A stretch of 64,000 nt of DNA from positions 1,091,850 through 1,155,849 of the forward strand of contig NZ_HG005139.1 in NCBI RefSeq assembly GCF_000455265.1, given 5' to 3'. Below, one piece after another: positions 53,489 to 62,124 of this stretch. The notes below the pieces were generated by a model. That model searched no databases and had not been told where the DNA came from. It saw nothing but the letters and a program-made list of their open reading frames with translations. Each line of letters begins with the position of its first letter. Position 1 is the first letter of the stretch. The translations under genes were made by a program, and so were the position numbers. This stretch comes from Paenibacillus antibioticophila. GTDB lineage: Bacteria; Bacillota; Bacilli; Paenibacillales; Paenibacillaceae.

Positions 53489-54220
53489 ATGAAGCAGAAC
53501 AAATATGACGACTCGTCTTTTTTTACGAAGTACAGCCAGATGAACCGCTCCGTTCAAGGCCTTGCCGGCGCGGGGGAATGGTCGGAGCTGAAGAAGCTTC
53601 TGCCTGATTTCAAAGGGCGGCGAGTGCTTGATCTGGGCTGCGGTTATGGCTGGCATTGCATTTACGCTGCTGAGCAAGGGGCGGAATACGTGCTCGGAAC
53701 GGATATTTCCGAGAAAATGCTTGAGGTGGCGAGCGGCAAAACAGCTTCTTCTGCCGTGGAATACCGGAAATGCGCGATGGAGGAATTGGAGCTGGACAAT
53801 GAAAGCTTCGATGTGGTGATCAGCTCGCTGGCTCTGCATTATATCGAGGATTACCGGGCACTGGTTGAGAAGATCCACGGTTGGTTGACTGCGGGCGGCT
53901 CATTCGTATTTTCTGTGGAGCACCCTGTATTTACGGCTGAGGGAACGCAGAACTGGCATTACGATAAGAACGGGGAAATTCTGCATTTTCCTGTAGATAA
54001 CTATTATTATGAAGGGAAGAGAAGTGCGGTTTTTCTTGGAGAGCCGGTCGAAAAGTATCATCGAACGTTAACCACTTATTTAAGTGTCTTAGGGAGAGCG
54101 GGCTTTAAGCTTAACCGTATCGTGGAACCTAAGCCGCCTGAAGACATGATGGGGCTTCCCGGTATGAGGGATGAGCTGCGGCGTCCAATGATGCTGCTAG
54201 TGTCGGCTGAGAAAGAATAG
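53489..54220 (+). CDS. Class I SAM-dependent methyltransferase
   Basis: The 243-residue protein starts at ATG 53489 behind GTGGAGG. Motif I is VLDLGCGYGWHCIYAAEQ, motif II is GTDISEKMLEVAS, and a later FDVVISSLALHYIEDY fits UbiE/Methyltransf_11 enzymes. The substrate is unknown (small molecules are typical). It is monocistronic. The 250 bases upstream hold no recognisable gene. Confidence 0.9.
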   Translation: MKQNKYDDSSFFTKYSQMNRSVQGLAGAGEWSELKKLLPDFKGRRVLDLGCGYGWHCIYAAEQGAEYVLGTDISEKMLEVASGKTASSAVEYRKCAMEELELDNESFDVVISSLALHYIEDYRALVEKIHGWLTAGGSFVFSVEHPVFTAEGTQNWHYDKNGEILHFPVDNYYYEGKRSAVFLGEPVEKYHRTLTTYLSVLGRAGFKLNRIVEPKPPEDMMGLPGMRDELRRPMMLLVSAEKE

Positions 54221-54252
54221 GATTAGGGCAACAAGGAATTAATGATTGTGAG

Positions 54253-54310
54253 CTCCCCATAAGATAGACAGGCGAAATGATAAAGCCTAGCTGTCTTATG
54301 GGGAGTTTTT
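54253..54310 (+). terminator. Terminator of the methyltransferase gene
   Basis: CTCCCCATAAGA and TCTTATGGGGAG form a 12-base stem with an inner GACAGGC/GCCTAGCTGTC extension, followed by TTTTT. Confidence 0.9.
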
Positions 54311-54350
54311 CGTACGATCAAGGGTCATTTCACTAGGAGGGAAATCAGCC

Positions 54351-55106
54351 TCAATAAATCAACTCAATATTAAGCTCCGCCAATTTGCGTACCCAAGGAT
54401 CGGACGGCGCTTGATCTGTAACCAGATAATCAACCCGCTCCAATTCGCTCAGTACGGTAAAGGCCACTTTATCGAACTTGGTATGGTCGGCGAGAAGGAT
54501 GACCTTGTCGCATTGCTTGAGCATGTACTTTTTCAACTCGCATTCAGGCTCGTTGGATTCGGTAATGCCCTTGTCCAGATCAATGCCCTTGCAGCTGATG
54601 ATCGCCTTATCTACGTTGTATCTTTGGAGGGTGTGATGAGCCACCGGACCGACCAGGGACAAGGAGCGCGGTCTCAGGTTGCCGCCGGTGGAGACAATAT
54701 TCATTTCTGATCCGGAGAAATCATTCAAAATATGTACGGAATTCGTGATCACGGTCAGGTTGTTCTTATTGGTTAGCAGCTTTAGCAATTCAAATGAGGT
54801 GGAGCTTGGATCCACCATCAAGGTATCGCCTTCATTGATTAAATCCATCGCCTTGATGGCGATGCTCTGTTTGATATCGGTATTCATGATATTGCGGGCG
54901 GTAAACGGAAGATCCTCATTCGTATGCCGGTTCAGCATGGCGCCTCCGTAGGTCCGGCTTACAATGCCTTCCTTTTCCAGCTTCTCAAGATCACGCCGGA
55001 TCGTCTCTTCGGTGACCTCAAACATGCGGCTGAGAACCGATACTAGCACTCTCTTTTCCTGATGGGCTAAATCTATAATTTTCTTTCGTCTTTCGGCAGC
55101 TAACAT
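54351..55106 (-). CDS. DeoR-family repressor, probable regulator of the rhamnose genes
   Basis: The 251-residue protein starts at ATG 55104-55106 behind AAAGGAAG. The N-terminal DeoR HTH (LVSVLSRMFEVTEETIRRDL) is followed by the sugar-phosphate-sensing domain (EGDTLMVDPSSTSFELLKLL, LTVITNSVHIL, ADHTKFDKVAF). It is divergent from the rhamnose operon, across a 400-base region with shared T-rich motifs, so it is very likely the rhamnose repressor. The effector is probably rhamnulose-1-phosphate or a product of it (inference). Confidence 0.87.
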   Translation of the reverse strand: MLAAERRKKIIDLAHQEKRVLVSVLSRMFEVTEETIRRDLEKLEKEGIVSRTYGGAMLNRHTNEDLPFTARNIMNTDIKQSIAIKAMDLINEGDTLMVDPSSTSFELLKLLTNKNNLTVITNSVHILNDFSGSEMNIVSTGGNLRPRSLSLVGPVAHHTLQRYNVDKAIISCKGIDLDKGITESNEPECELKKYMLKQCDKVILLADHTKFDKVAFTVLSELERVDYLVTDQAPSDPWVRKLAELNIELIY

Positions 55107-55189
55107 AATTCTTCCTTTCTGCGAAACCGCAATGGAGGAGTTGGTAGTACAAGCTTTTCCTATTAAGTATGGAATAATAATTCTGTGTT

Positions 55190-55380
55190 TGCAACAAAAA
55201 CAAAGGGTTTCGCTATAAGTTGAACGGCGAACGCTTACGACCTTATGCTTCCGAAGCAGCATTCCTGCAGAAAGCTTTCACTACAGCACACTTCACTCTT
55301 ATGCCCTTCCTACGTAATTAATATAGTTCAACTTATATAGCATTTTCAATTCGAAAATGTCACAAAACAAACAAAAACAA
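55190..55380. promoter_or_regulatory. Candidate DeoR-type operator repeats
   Basis: Near-identical runs lie on both flanks of the divergent region: GCAACAAAAACAAAG (55191-55205) and AACAAACAAAAACAACAAA (about 55364-55382). DeoR-family operators are often direct repeats of such A/C-rich strings. They sit next to the predicted promoters of the repressor and of the rhamnose operon. Binding by the repressor is inferred only. Confidence 0.35.
55212..55341. mobile_element. MITE-like element with terminal inverted repeats
   Basis: The element begins GCTATAAGTTGAAC and ends GTTCAACTTATATAGC. The ends are inverted repeats except for an extra TA. The 130 bases between have no coding capacity. The end sequence TAGTTCAACTTATATA also occurs at 20116-20131. 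The form suggests a miniature inverted-repeat element sitting in the divergent promoter region of the rhamnose genes. No target duplication could be fixed by eye. Confidence 0.5.
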
Positions 55381-55400
55381 CAAATATAATCTTTATTTCG

Positions 55401-55429
55401 TTGACAACAAAGATTTACGCGGATAGGAT
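55401..55429 (+). promoter_or_regulatory. Sigma-A promoter of the rhamnose operon
   Basis: TTGACA at 55401-55406 and TAGGAT at 55424-55429 are 17 bases apart, about 80 bases before the first start codon. The -35 is perfect. Confidence 0.6.
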
Positions 55430-55509
55430 ATAAGATATAAACACAGAGAAACGGGCAGGATGGCGGAATTATTGCTTCGTCAATTTTTATTAGGGAGGCT
55501 GGTCAAATC

Positions 55510-56661
55510 ATGAGTACGCATGTGTATTATGTTCCACCGGTTAATCTGATGGGCAAGGGCTGTCTGAAGGATATCGGACCTTACATTCAGGAATTGGGCT
55601 TGAAAAAAGCGCTGGTCGTGACCGACAAATTTCTGGTTCAAAGCGGAATCGCAGGCAAAGTAACCGCTGTGCTTGATGACATCGGCCTGGATTATGCGCT
55701 GTATGATGATGTTAAGCCAAATCCTACCTGCAAGAATGTTCATGACGGACATGATTTTCTGACCGTTAACGGCTGTGACAGTCTGATTTCGATCGGCGGC
55801 GGCTCACCGCAGGATACAGCCAAGGCCATAGGCATTATCGCCACGAATGGAGGACATATCTCCGAATACGAAGGTGTTCATAAGTCCAAATCTAAAGCGT
55901 TGCCAATTGTAGCCGTGAACACAACGGCCGGTACTTCAGCCGAAGTTACGATTAATTATGTTATCACGGACGAGGATCGCAAGGTGAAGATGGTGATGGT
56001 GGATAAAAATAGCCTGGCCTCGATCTCCGTCAATGATCCCGAGCTGATGGTCGACAAGCCGGCTGCACTGACTGCGGCAACAGGGATGGATGCCTTGACT
56101 CATGCGATTGAAGCACTCGTTACGCCGGGCTCGTACCCCGTGACAGATGCTACCGCGCTTGCAGCGGTCGAGTTGATCTTCAACAATCTGGCCCGCACCG
56201 TAAAGAACGGTCATGATATCGAAGCCAGAGAACAAATGGTTTATGCGATTTTTCTGGGCGGACTTGCTTTTAATAATGCAGGACTTGGCTATGTCCACGC
56301 GATGGCTCACCAGCTGGGCGGAGTGTATGACCTGCCGCACGGCGTGTGCAATGCGATGCTTCTCCCGATCGTGGAGGAAGAGAATGCGAAGGTTGTACCG
56401 GAGAAATTCAGGAAAATTGCCCAAGTCATCGGTTATGATATTCAAGGAAAGAGCGACAAGGCATGTGCGGATTATGTGATTCAGCGGATTAAGGACTTGG
56501 CCGCGGAGGTCGGCATTCCGACCAAGCTGTCTGAGCTGGGTGTCAGCGATCCTGATCTGGATCTGCTTGCGGAGAATTCGATGAAGGATGCCTGCGCACC
56601 GGGCAATCCCTTCCTTCCTACGAAGGAAGAAGTTATTGCGATGTTCAAAAAAATCATCTAG
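55510..56661 (+). CDS. Iron-containing alcohol dehydrogenase (lactaldehyde reductase-like)
   Basis: The 383-residue enzyme has GGGSPQDTAKAIG (NAD site) and TTAGTSAEVT. Putative metal ligands are in TGMDALTHAIEA (Asp, His), HAMAHQLGG (His) and LPHGVCNAMLLP (His). The family includes FucO, which reduces L-lactaldehyde to 1,2-propanediol. Lactaldehyde is the product of the aldolase encoded at the end of this operon, so that role fits. The start follows GGGAGGCTGGTCAATC-like sequence (AGGGAGG). It is the first gene of the rhamnose operon. Confidence 0.9.
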   Translation: MSTHVYYVPPVNLMGKGCLKDIGPYIQELGLKKALVVTDKFLVQSGIAGKVTAVLDDIGLDYALYDDVKPNPTCKNVHDGHDFLTVNGCDSLISIGGGSPQDTAKAIGIIATNGGHISEYEGVHKSKSKALPIVAVNTTAGTSAEVTINYVITDEDRKVKMVMVDKNSLASISVNDPELMVDKPAALTAATGMDALTHAIEALVTPGSYPVTDATALAAVELIFNNLARTVKNGHDIEAREQMVYAIFLGGLAFNNAGLGYVHAMAHQLGGVYDLPHGVCNAMLLPIVEEENAKVVPEKFRKIAQVIGYDIQGKSDKACADYVIQRIKDLAAEVGIPTKLSELGVSDPDLDLLAENSMKDACAPGNPFLPTKEEVIAMFKKII

Positions 56662-56673
56662 GAGATTGTTTCT

Positions 56674-58146
56674 ATGACCCATCATATTGCCGTTGATATC
56701 GGCGCCTCTAGCGGAAGATTGGTGCTGGGAACGCTTCAGGACGGGAAAATCAGATTGAAAGAAATCCATCGCTTCGCCAACGGGTTCCAGGAGCGGGACG
56801 GCTCCTGCTTCTGGGATATCGATTATCTGTTTGGTGAGATTATCTCCGGACTTGTAAAGGCAAAGGCGGAGGGAATCGGGCAATGCACACTGGGGATCGA
56901 TACCTGGGCCGTGGATTATGTGCTGCTGGATCAAGCGGGCAATCGGATTCAGGAGGTCTACGCTTATCGCGACCGCCGGACCGAGCAGGCCATGCAGCTT
57001 CTGGCAGAGTTCATCCCGCCTGAAGATGTCTATAGCAAAACGGGTATTCAGCAGCTGAACTTTAATACCCTGTATCAGTTGTTCGTGCATGACCGTGAAG
57101 AGCTGTCTCGTACAGACAGCATCCTGATGGTGCCGGATTATTTATACTACCTGTTGACCGGGAAAAAAGGAAACGAAACGACGAATGCTTCGACGATGCA
57201 GCTGTTGAATCTGGATACGCGCGATTTCGATACCGAGCTGTTGGAACTGCTTGGCTTGCGCAAGGAGCAGTTTCCGGGATTAATTGAACCAGGGACTGAG
57301 CTCGGCTCACTTCGTCCGGAGCTCATGGAGCAGTACGATCTGCCGGAGTGCTGTGTCATCGTGGCCGCAACGCATGATACCGCATCAGCGGTGCTCGGAG
57401 TTCCGGCAGCCAAGGGGCGTCATGCCGCCTACCTCAGCAGCGGAACCTGGTCATTGCTTGGGGTTGAACTGGCTCAGCCGCTGAATGATGCCAAAGCGAT
57501 GGCTGCGAATTATACGAATGAATGGGGAGCATATGGTACCTTCCGCTTCCTCAAGAACATTATGGGGCTTTGGCTGATTCAGGAGGTCCGCAGGCTGGAA
57601 GGCAATCGATACAGCTTTGCGGAGTTAGCTGATCTTGCTGCAGCAGCTGAGCCTTTTCGGAGCTTGATTCCTTGTAATCATGACCGATTCCTTAACCCGG
57701 AGCATATGATTGAGGAAATTCAGGAGGCCTGCGAGCAATATGGCGAGCCTGTTCCGGAGAGTATTGGGCAAGTGGCGCGCTGCATCTTTGACAGCTTGGC
57801 ACTGTCCTACCGCAGTTATTTGGAGGAGCTGGAGCAGTTGACCGGTGAATCGTTGGATATCCTGCAGATCGTTGGCGGGGGAGCGAACAATAAATTGCTG
57901 TGTCAGCTTACTGCGAATGTGCTGGGACGAGACGTCTCGGCCGGACCTACCGAGTCGACAGCGCTCGGAAATCTGGCTGTTCAGGTGATCAGTAGCGATG
58001 TACTCCCGGATATTAAGGAAGCGCGAGAAGTGATTTTGAACTCATTTGATATTAAGTATTACAAGCCGGAGCCAATTCAGGATTTGGACCGGATTGTCGA
58101 GCGCTGGAGCAAAGTGAACAAGACAGCCGAAGCACAGAACAACTGA
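56674..58146 (+). CDS. rhaB: Rhamnulokinase
   Basis: The 490-residue FGGY-family kinase begins AVDIGASSGRLVLGTLQ and has the ATP-site and hinge segments LSSGTWSLLGVEL and IVGGGANNKLLCQLTANVLG. FWDIDYLF near residue 46 is typical of RhaB. It phosphorylates L-rhamnulose at position 1. It lies 12 bases after the dehydrogenase and 38 before rhaA. Confidence 0.95.
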   Translation: MTHHIAVDIGASSGRLVLGTLQDGKIRLKEIHRFANGFQERDGSCFWDIDYLFGEIISGLVKAKAEGIGQCTLGIDTWAVDYVLLDQAGNRIQEVYAYRDRRTEQAMQLLAEFIPPEDVYSKTGIQQLNFNTLYQLFVHDREELSRTDSILMVPDYLYYLLTGKKGNETTNASTMQLLNLDTRDFDTELLELLGLRKEQFPGLIEPGTELGSLRPELMEQYDLPECCVIVAATHDTASAVLGVPAAKGRHAAYLSSGTWSLLGVELAQPLNDAKAMAANYTNEWGAYGTFRFLKNIMGLWLIQEVRRLEGNRYSFAELADLAAAAEPFRSLIPCNHDRFLNPEHMIEEIQEACEQYGEPVPESIGQVARCIFDSLALSYRSYLEELEQLTGESLDILQIVGGGANNKLLCQLTANVLGRDVSAGPTESTALGNLAVQVISSDVLPDIKEAREVILNSFDIKYYKPEPIQDLDRIVERWSKVNKTAEAQNN

Positions 58147-58184
58147 ATCGGAACATTTGAAACAGAAGGAAGGGGACTAGCAGC

Positions 58185-59441
58185 ATGAATCAAAGCGTAG
58201 TCAATAGCTATAACGAAGCGAAGAAGTTGTATGAATCCCACGGGATTGATGTAGATCAGGTCTTAAAGCAGCTGTCGGAGATTAAAATCTCTTTGCATTG
58301 CTGGCAGGGGGATGATGTTCGGGGCTTCCTGTTCCGCGACAAGGAGCTTAGCGGCGGCATTGCCGTCACAGGCAGCTATCCGGGGCGTGCAAGCACTCCG
58401 CAAGAGCTGCGCGAGGATCTGGAGAAGGCGCTATCCCTTATTCCGGGCAAGCACAAGGTAAACCTGCATGCCATCTACGCAGATACGGATGAGCAGGTCG
58501 ATCTGGATGAGCTGGAGCCGCGCCACTTCGAGAAATGGGTGGAATGGGCGAAGGAGCAGGACTTGGGTCTTGATTTTAACCCGACGTATTTCTCCCACCC
58601 GAATGCTGCAGACGGTTTTACCTTGAGTCATGCGAACGACGAGATTCGTGAGTTCTGGATTCGTCATGGCAAGGCTTCCCGTAAAATTGCCGAGCATTTC
58701 GGCCGGGAGCTGGGTCAGACCTGCTTCACGAATTTCTGGGTACCGGATGGCTATAAGGATACGCCGGTGGATCGTCTGGCCCCAAGACAACGGCTGGCGG
58801 CCTCGCTGGATGAGATTTTCAGCGAACCGATTGATGAGCAATTCAATGTGGACGGCGTGGAAAGCAAACTGTTCGGTATCGGCTCGGAGAGCTATGTAGT
58901 AGGCTCGCATGAGTTCTATATGGGATACGGAATATCGCGCGGCAAGGCCATCACACTGGATGCGGGGCACTTCCATCCGACCGAGGTGATCAGCAACAAG
59001 CTGTCGTCGATCCTGATGTTCAGCAAGCATTTGCTGCTGCATGTCAGCCGTCCGGTTCGCTGGGACAGCGACCATGTGGTCACCATGGATGATGAATTGC
59101 TGGAAATTGCTCGTGAGCTGGTTCGTGGAGATTTACTGTCGAAGACAAGTCTGGGTCTCGATTTCTTTGACGGCAGCATTAATCATTTGGCTGCTTGGGT
59201 AATCGGAACGCGGAATACAATCAAGGCGCTGCTGCGCGCCATGCTGGAGCCGGTGGAGGAACTGCGGAAGATTGAATTGGCCGGCGACTATACCTCACGC
59301 TTGGCTTTGGTTGAAGAATTCAAGTCCTATCCGTTCGGAGCCGTATGGGATTATTACTGTGCTTCGCAAGGCGTGCCTGTCAGGGAGCAATGGCTCAACG
59401 AGGTGAAGCGGCACGAACAGGAAGTATTGCTGAAGAGATAA
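58185..59441 (+). CDS. rhaA: L-rhamnose isomerase
   Basis: The 418-residue protein matches RhaA length and contains [13 protein letters not shown] near the N-terminus, [20 protein letters not shown], and the metal-site region [15 protein letters not shown]. It interconverts L-rhamnose and L-rhamnulose. The ATG follows GAAGGAAGGGG. It is the third gene of the operon. Confidence 0.96.
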   Translation: MNQSVVNSYNEAKKLYESHGIDVDQVLKQLSEIKISLHCWQGDDVRGFLFRDKELSGGIAVTGSYPGRASTPQELREDLEKALSLIPGKHKVNLHAIYADTDEQVDLDELEPRHFEKWVEWAKEQDLGLDFNPTYFSHPNAADGFTLSHANDEIREFWIRHGKASRKIAEHFGRELGQTCFTNFWVPDGYKDTPVDRLAPRQRLAASLDEIFSEPIDEQFNVDGVESKLFGIGSESYVVGSHEFYMGYGISRGKAITLDAGHFHPTEVISNKLSSILMFSKHLLLHVSRPVRWDSDHVVTMDDELLEIARELVRGDLLSKTSLGLDFFDGSINHLAAWVIGTRNTIKALLRAMLEPVEELRKIELAGDYTSRLALVEEFKSYPFGAVWDYYCASQGVPVREQWLNEVKRHEQEVLLKR

Positions 59442-59480
59442 ATGAGCTATTATCCATTATCTAAGGAGAGAGAAGAAATC

Positions 59481-60323
59481 ATGACAACATCTCTGATTGA
59501 AACGTCAGGATACATCGGAAGCGCGGAAGCTCCTTTTATTCAGGAAATGGCCGAGATTACCCATCATATGTGGACCCTGGGCTGGGATGAGCTGAACGGC
59601 GGCAATATCAGCTATTTATTGGATGAAGAGGAAGTTGGCAAGTACATTGATATCCACACCTCTTTACGCTCTCTGGATCTTGCCTTCCCGGTAAAGGAAT
59701 TGGCCGGCAAATACTTTATCGTCACCGGATCGGGCAAATACTTCAGAAACGTAATCAAAGACCCGGAAGCCAACCTTGGCGTAGTGCGTGTATCTGCGAG
59801 CGGCGAGCAAGTAGAAATTCTGTGGGGACTGCGCAATGGGGCAAGACCAACCAGCGAGCTGGCCTCTCACTTTATGAGCCACATCGAGCGTCTGAAGGTA
59901 GATCCGAAGCATCGCATCGTGCTGCATACCCACGCTACCAATGTCATTGCCATGACATTTACCCATGAGCTGGATGAGTCGAAGTTCACCAAAACCTTGT
60001 GGCAGATGTGTACGGAATGTCTTGTGGTCTTCCCGGATGGCATAAGCATCCTGCCTTGGATGGTTCCGGGAAGTAATGAAATCGGCCGGGAAACGGCCAA
60101 GAAGATGAAGGATTACCGCGTAGTCATCTGGCCGCATCACGGCATCTTTGGCACAGGCGCTACCATGGACGAAACCTTCGGTTTGATCGAGACCGTGGAG
60201 AAGGCTGCTGCAGTATATAATTTGATCGGCGGAAGAGAGATCAAGCAAGTGATTACCGATTCGGAGTTGGCCGATTTGGCTAGGGCGTTTGGAGTGGAGC
60301 CGAAGGCTGGGGTTTTGGGGTAG
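59481..60323 (+). CDS. rhaD: Rhamnulose-1-phosphate aldolase
   Basis: The 280-residue class II aldolase starts at ATG 59481 behind AAGGAGAG. The zinc histidines are in [11 protein letters not shown] and [18 protein letters not shown] and TGSGKYFRN bind substrate phosphate. It splits rhamnulose-1-phosphate into dihydroxyacetone phosphate and L-lactaldehyde, which the first operon gene can reduce. Confidence 0.95.
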   Translation: MTTSLIETSGYIGSAEAPFIQEMAEITHHMWTLGWDELNGGNISYLLDEEEVGKYIDIHTSLRSLDLAFPVKELAGKYFIVTGSGKYFRNVIKDPEANLGVVRVSASGEQVEILWGLRNGARPTSELASHFMSHIERLKVDPKHRIVLHTHATNVIAMTFTHELDESKFTKTLWQMCTECLVVFPDGISILPWMVPGSNEIGRETAKKMKDYRVVIWPHHGIFGTGATMDETFGLIETVEKAAAVYNLIGGREIKQVITDSELADLARAFGVEPKAGVLG

Positions 60324-60444
60324 TGGGGTTAGTGTGAGATGATGGAGAAGTATTTTGACTCACGAAGTCAATCTCAAGAAGAAAAAGTAATCAATTAACG
60401 ACAAACCTATTATTTTATCACTATAATTTATAGTCAACGATTAG

Positions 60445-60476
60445 TAGGTCCACAGACTTATCGGTGGGCCTATTTT
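60445..60476 (+). terminator. Terminator of the rhamnose operon
   Basis: TAGGTCCAC and GTGGGCCTA pair with one G-T pair around a ten-base loop, followed by TTTTC. It is 120 bases past the rhaD stop. The spacer to 60631 holds nothing else recognisable. Confidence 0.65.
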
Positions 60477-60631
60477 CATACCAGATTTCACCAAACTTAT
60501 GATATAGTAGAAAGAATCTAGGCGGAATTTAGAAATTTCAGAAGAATGATCAAAGGGATCATCAAATAGTGCGGGCAAATAGTCCTTTGAATTGTTTGAA
60601 TGGTTCTATTATAGCCTGAGGTGGTCGAATT

Positions 60632-61318
60632 ATGGCTAAAACGTATTATGCAGAAGGTCGGCAAGTAGCCTATGTCCTCCGGGGCCTATTTATTCTTGGA
60701 GGTTTGGGAATCTATTTCAGCATTCCCGGTTTACATTGGGGATTCTTCTTTGGAATCCTGTTTGGTTCCGTTATTCTCGGTGAAATATTCGGCGGCATGT
60801 GGACTCGTAAGCGGCGAAAGGACAAAAAGGTAAAGAAGTCCAGCCGCACGAGTGGAGTGAGGCAAGTCAGTACAACCAAAGCTAAGAGTAGAGTACACAA
60901 TACATCGGCTAAGGCACCCATGAAGAAGTTGACAGATGCACAGCTTCTAAAAGCAGACGTAAGAACTTTGTCCGGCACGGATTTTGAGAGATTGATGGAG
61001 CTATATTACATAGATCAAGGCTACACCGTACAACGAGTCGGCGGTTCCGGCGATCACGAAGTGGATTTGATCCTCAAGGGCAAAGAGGGGTATAAAATCG
61101 CCGTGCAATGCAAGCGCTGGAAGCAGGATGTCGGAAATGACATTGTGCTGCGGCTCAAAGCCGGTAAGCAAGTACATGGCTGTTATGATGCTTGGATAGT
61201 GACGACGAGCAATTTTACGAAGGCGGCGAAAGAGGCGGCAGATAAGCTTAATATTAAGTTGATTAATGGGTTGTCGTTGGATGAAAGGTTGAAGAGATGG
61301 GATCGGATTGCCAAGTGA
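60632..61318 (+). CDS. Membrane-anchored Mrr-type restriction endonuclease
   Basis: The 228-residue protein has two N-terminal helices (VAYVLRGLFILGGLGIYFSI and WGFFFGILFGSVILGEIFGG) and a basic linker of Lys/Arg/Ser. A C-terminal Mrr_cat domain follows: GTDFERLMELYY, GGSGDHEVDLIL (Asp145) and IAVQCKRWKQDVG (Gln159, Lys161). This is the D...QxK variant of the PD-(D/E)XK nuclease. Mrr relatives cut methylated or foreign DNA; the membrane form is widespread in Bacillales and its role is unclear. The ATG follows GAGGTGG. Confidence 0.87.
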   Translation: MAKTYYAEGRQVAYVLRGLFILGGLGIYFSIPGLHWGFFFGILFGSVILGEIFGGMWTRKRRKDKKVKKSSRTSGVRQVSTTKAKSRVHNTSAKAPMKKLTDAQLLKADVRTLSGTDFERLMELYYIDQGYTVQRVGGSGDHEVDLILKGKEGYKIAVQCKRWKQDVGNDIVLRLKAGKQVHGCYDAWIVTTSNFTKAAKEAADKLNIKLINGLSLDERLKRWDRIAK

Positions 61319-61441
61319 ATTACGCTAAGCATTTAACACTTTGTGATTTATACTTATCTTTTCGATTAACGTCAATACATTGATAGTACTTTCTGGAACA
61401 ACCGCAAGTCTGCTTTTATTTAATTCTCGTCTTGCGTAAAC

Positions 61442-61608
61442 GAAAGTAATGAAGTAGATCATCCAATTTTTTTAAAAGACCTCCAAAAGTATAAGAAAAG
61501 CTAGATAATCAGTTTGAACTAGATGTATATTGGCATCTAAATGAATTAATTCCTAATGCAAAACCATTTGAAATGTACACTTGGGTCAAATTCCAACTGT
61601 TGGAATGA
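61442..61608 (+). pseudogene. Decayed gene of unknown family (first relic)
   Basis: One frame reads ESNEVDHPIFLKDLQKYKKS and stops at 61504. The next frame continues LDNQFELDVYWHLNELIPNA and KPFEMYTWVKFQLLE to a stop at 61608. Codon use and continuity suggest a single protein broken by a frameshift in the AAGAAAAG run. No family is recognised. It belongs to the AT-rich accessory patch. Confidence 0.45.
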
Positions 61609-61634
61609 AAAGCAAGGTAATTCTTCCAAGCTAA

Positions 61635-61791
61635 GTGGACGTCATTATGATTCATGAGAATGAAATGTTTGTTATTGAATGCAAAGAAATTCGCTTACCG
61701 GCTCATTTCAATGCAAAACTAGTTCCCTTGGTTAGAAGAGGCTTTTGAAATCGCCAAGCGCGACAACAATCCTGTCTTCCTTTCTGTATAG
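61635..61791 (+). pseudogene. Decayed gene with an ECK nuclease-like motif (second relic)
   Basis: The first frame reads VDVIMIHENEMFVIECKEIR to a stop at 61746-61748. A shifted frame then gives EEAFEIAKRDNNPVFLSV and TAG at 61789-61791. D-x(n)-E-C-K is the core of PD-(D/E)XK nucleases. The pieces fit one frameshifted gene that has lost both ends. Confidence 0.45.
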
Positions 61792-61799
61792 CTAATCTG

Positions 61800-62112
61800 T
61801 TGATTCACACGTACCTGTCATTGATGAGAGGTTCGTGAAATTAATTTTGTTAAAAATGAATATTGGTAGGAGTATTTTTGTGGTGTAGGAAAAAATAAAA
61901 TATTCTTCCATTTTTTAATAATATGACTATAGTTTATAGGTACAAATTAAGTTATTGTTTATTCGTTTATTTAATTCCATTTTGTAGAATGACAAACTTC
62001 CTAAATATTATTTTATAGGAAAGCACGCACAAAATTTGATAAAAGAATGAAACGTATAATTTATAATAAATTGCAAATAGATAAAACTATTGAAATGTAT
62101 TGATATCTTGCT
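61800..62112. other. AT-rich spacer without a gene
   Basis: About 310 bases of very AT-rich sequence separate the nuclease relics from the fusion protein. A promoter for the fusion gene must lie here, but several TATAAT-like strings (for example TATAAT at about 62056-62061) make a choice impossible by eye. No repeat or hairpin stands out. Confidence 0.4.
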
Positions 62113-62124
62113 GGGGTGAAATTT

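Noticed and set aside
55936..57090. 384-codon open frame on the minus strand
   Set aside because: It spans the border of two well-identified rhamnose genes in antisense; no start signal or domain.
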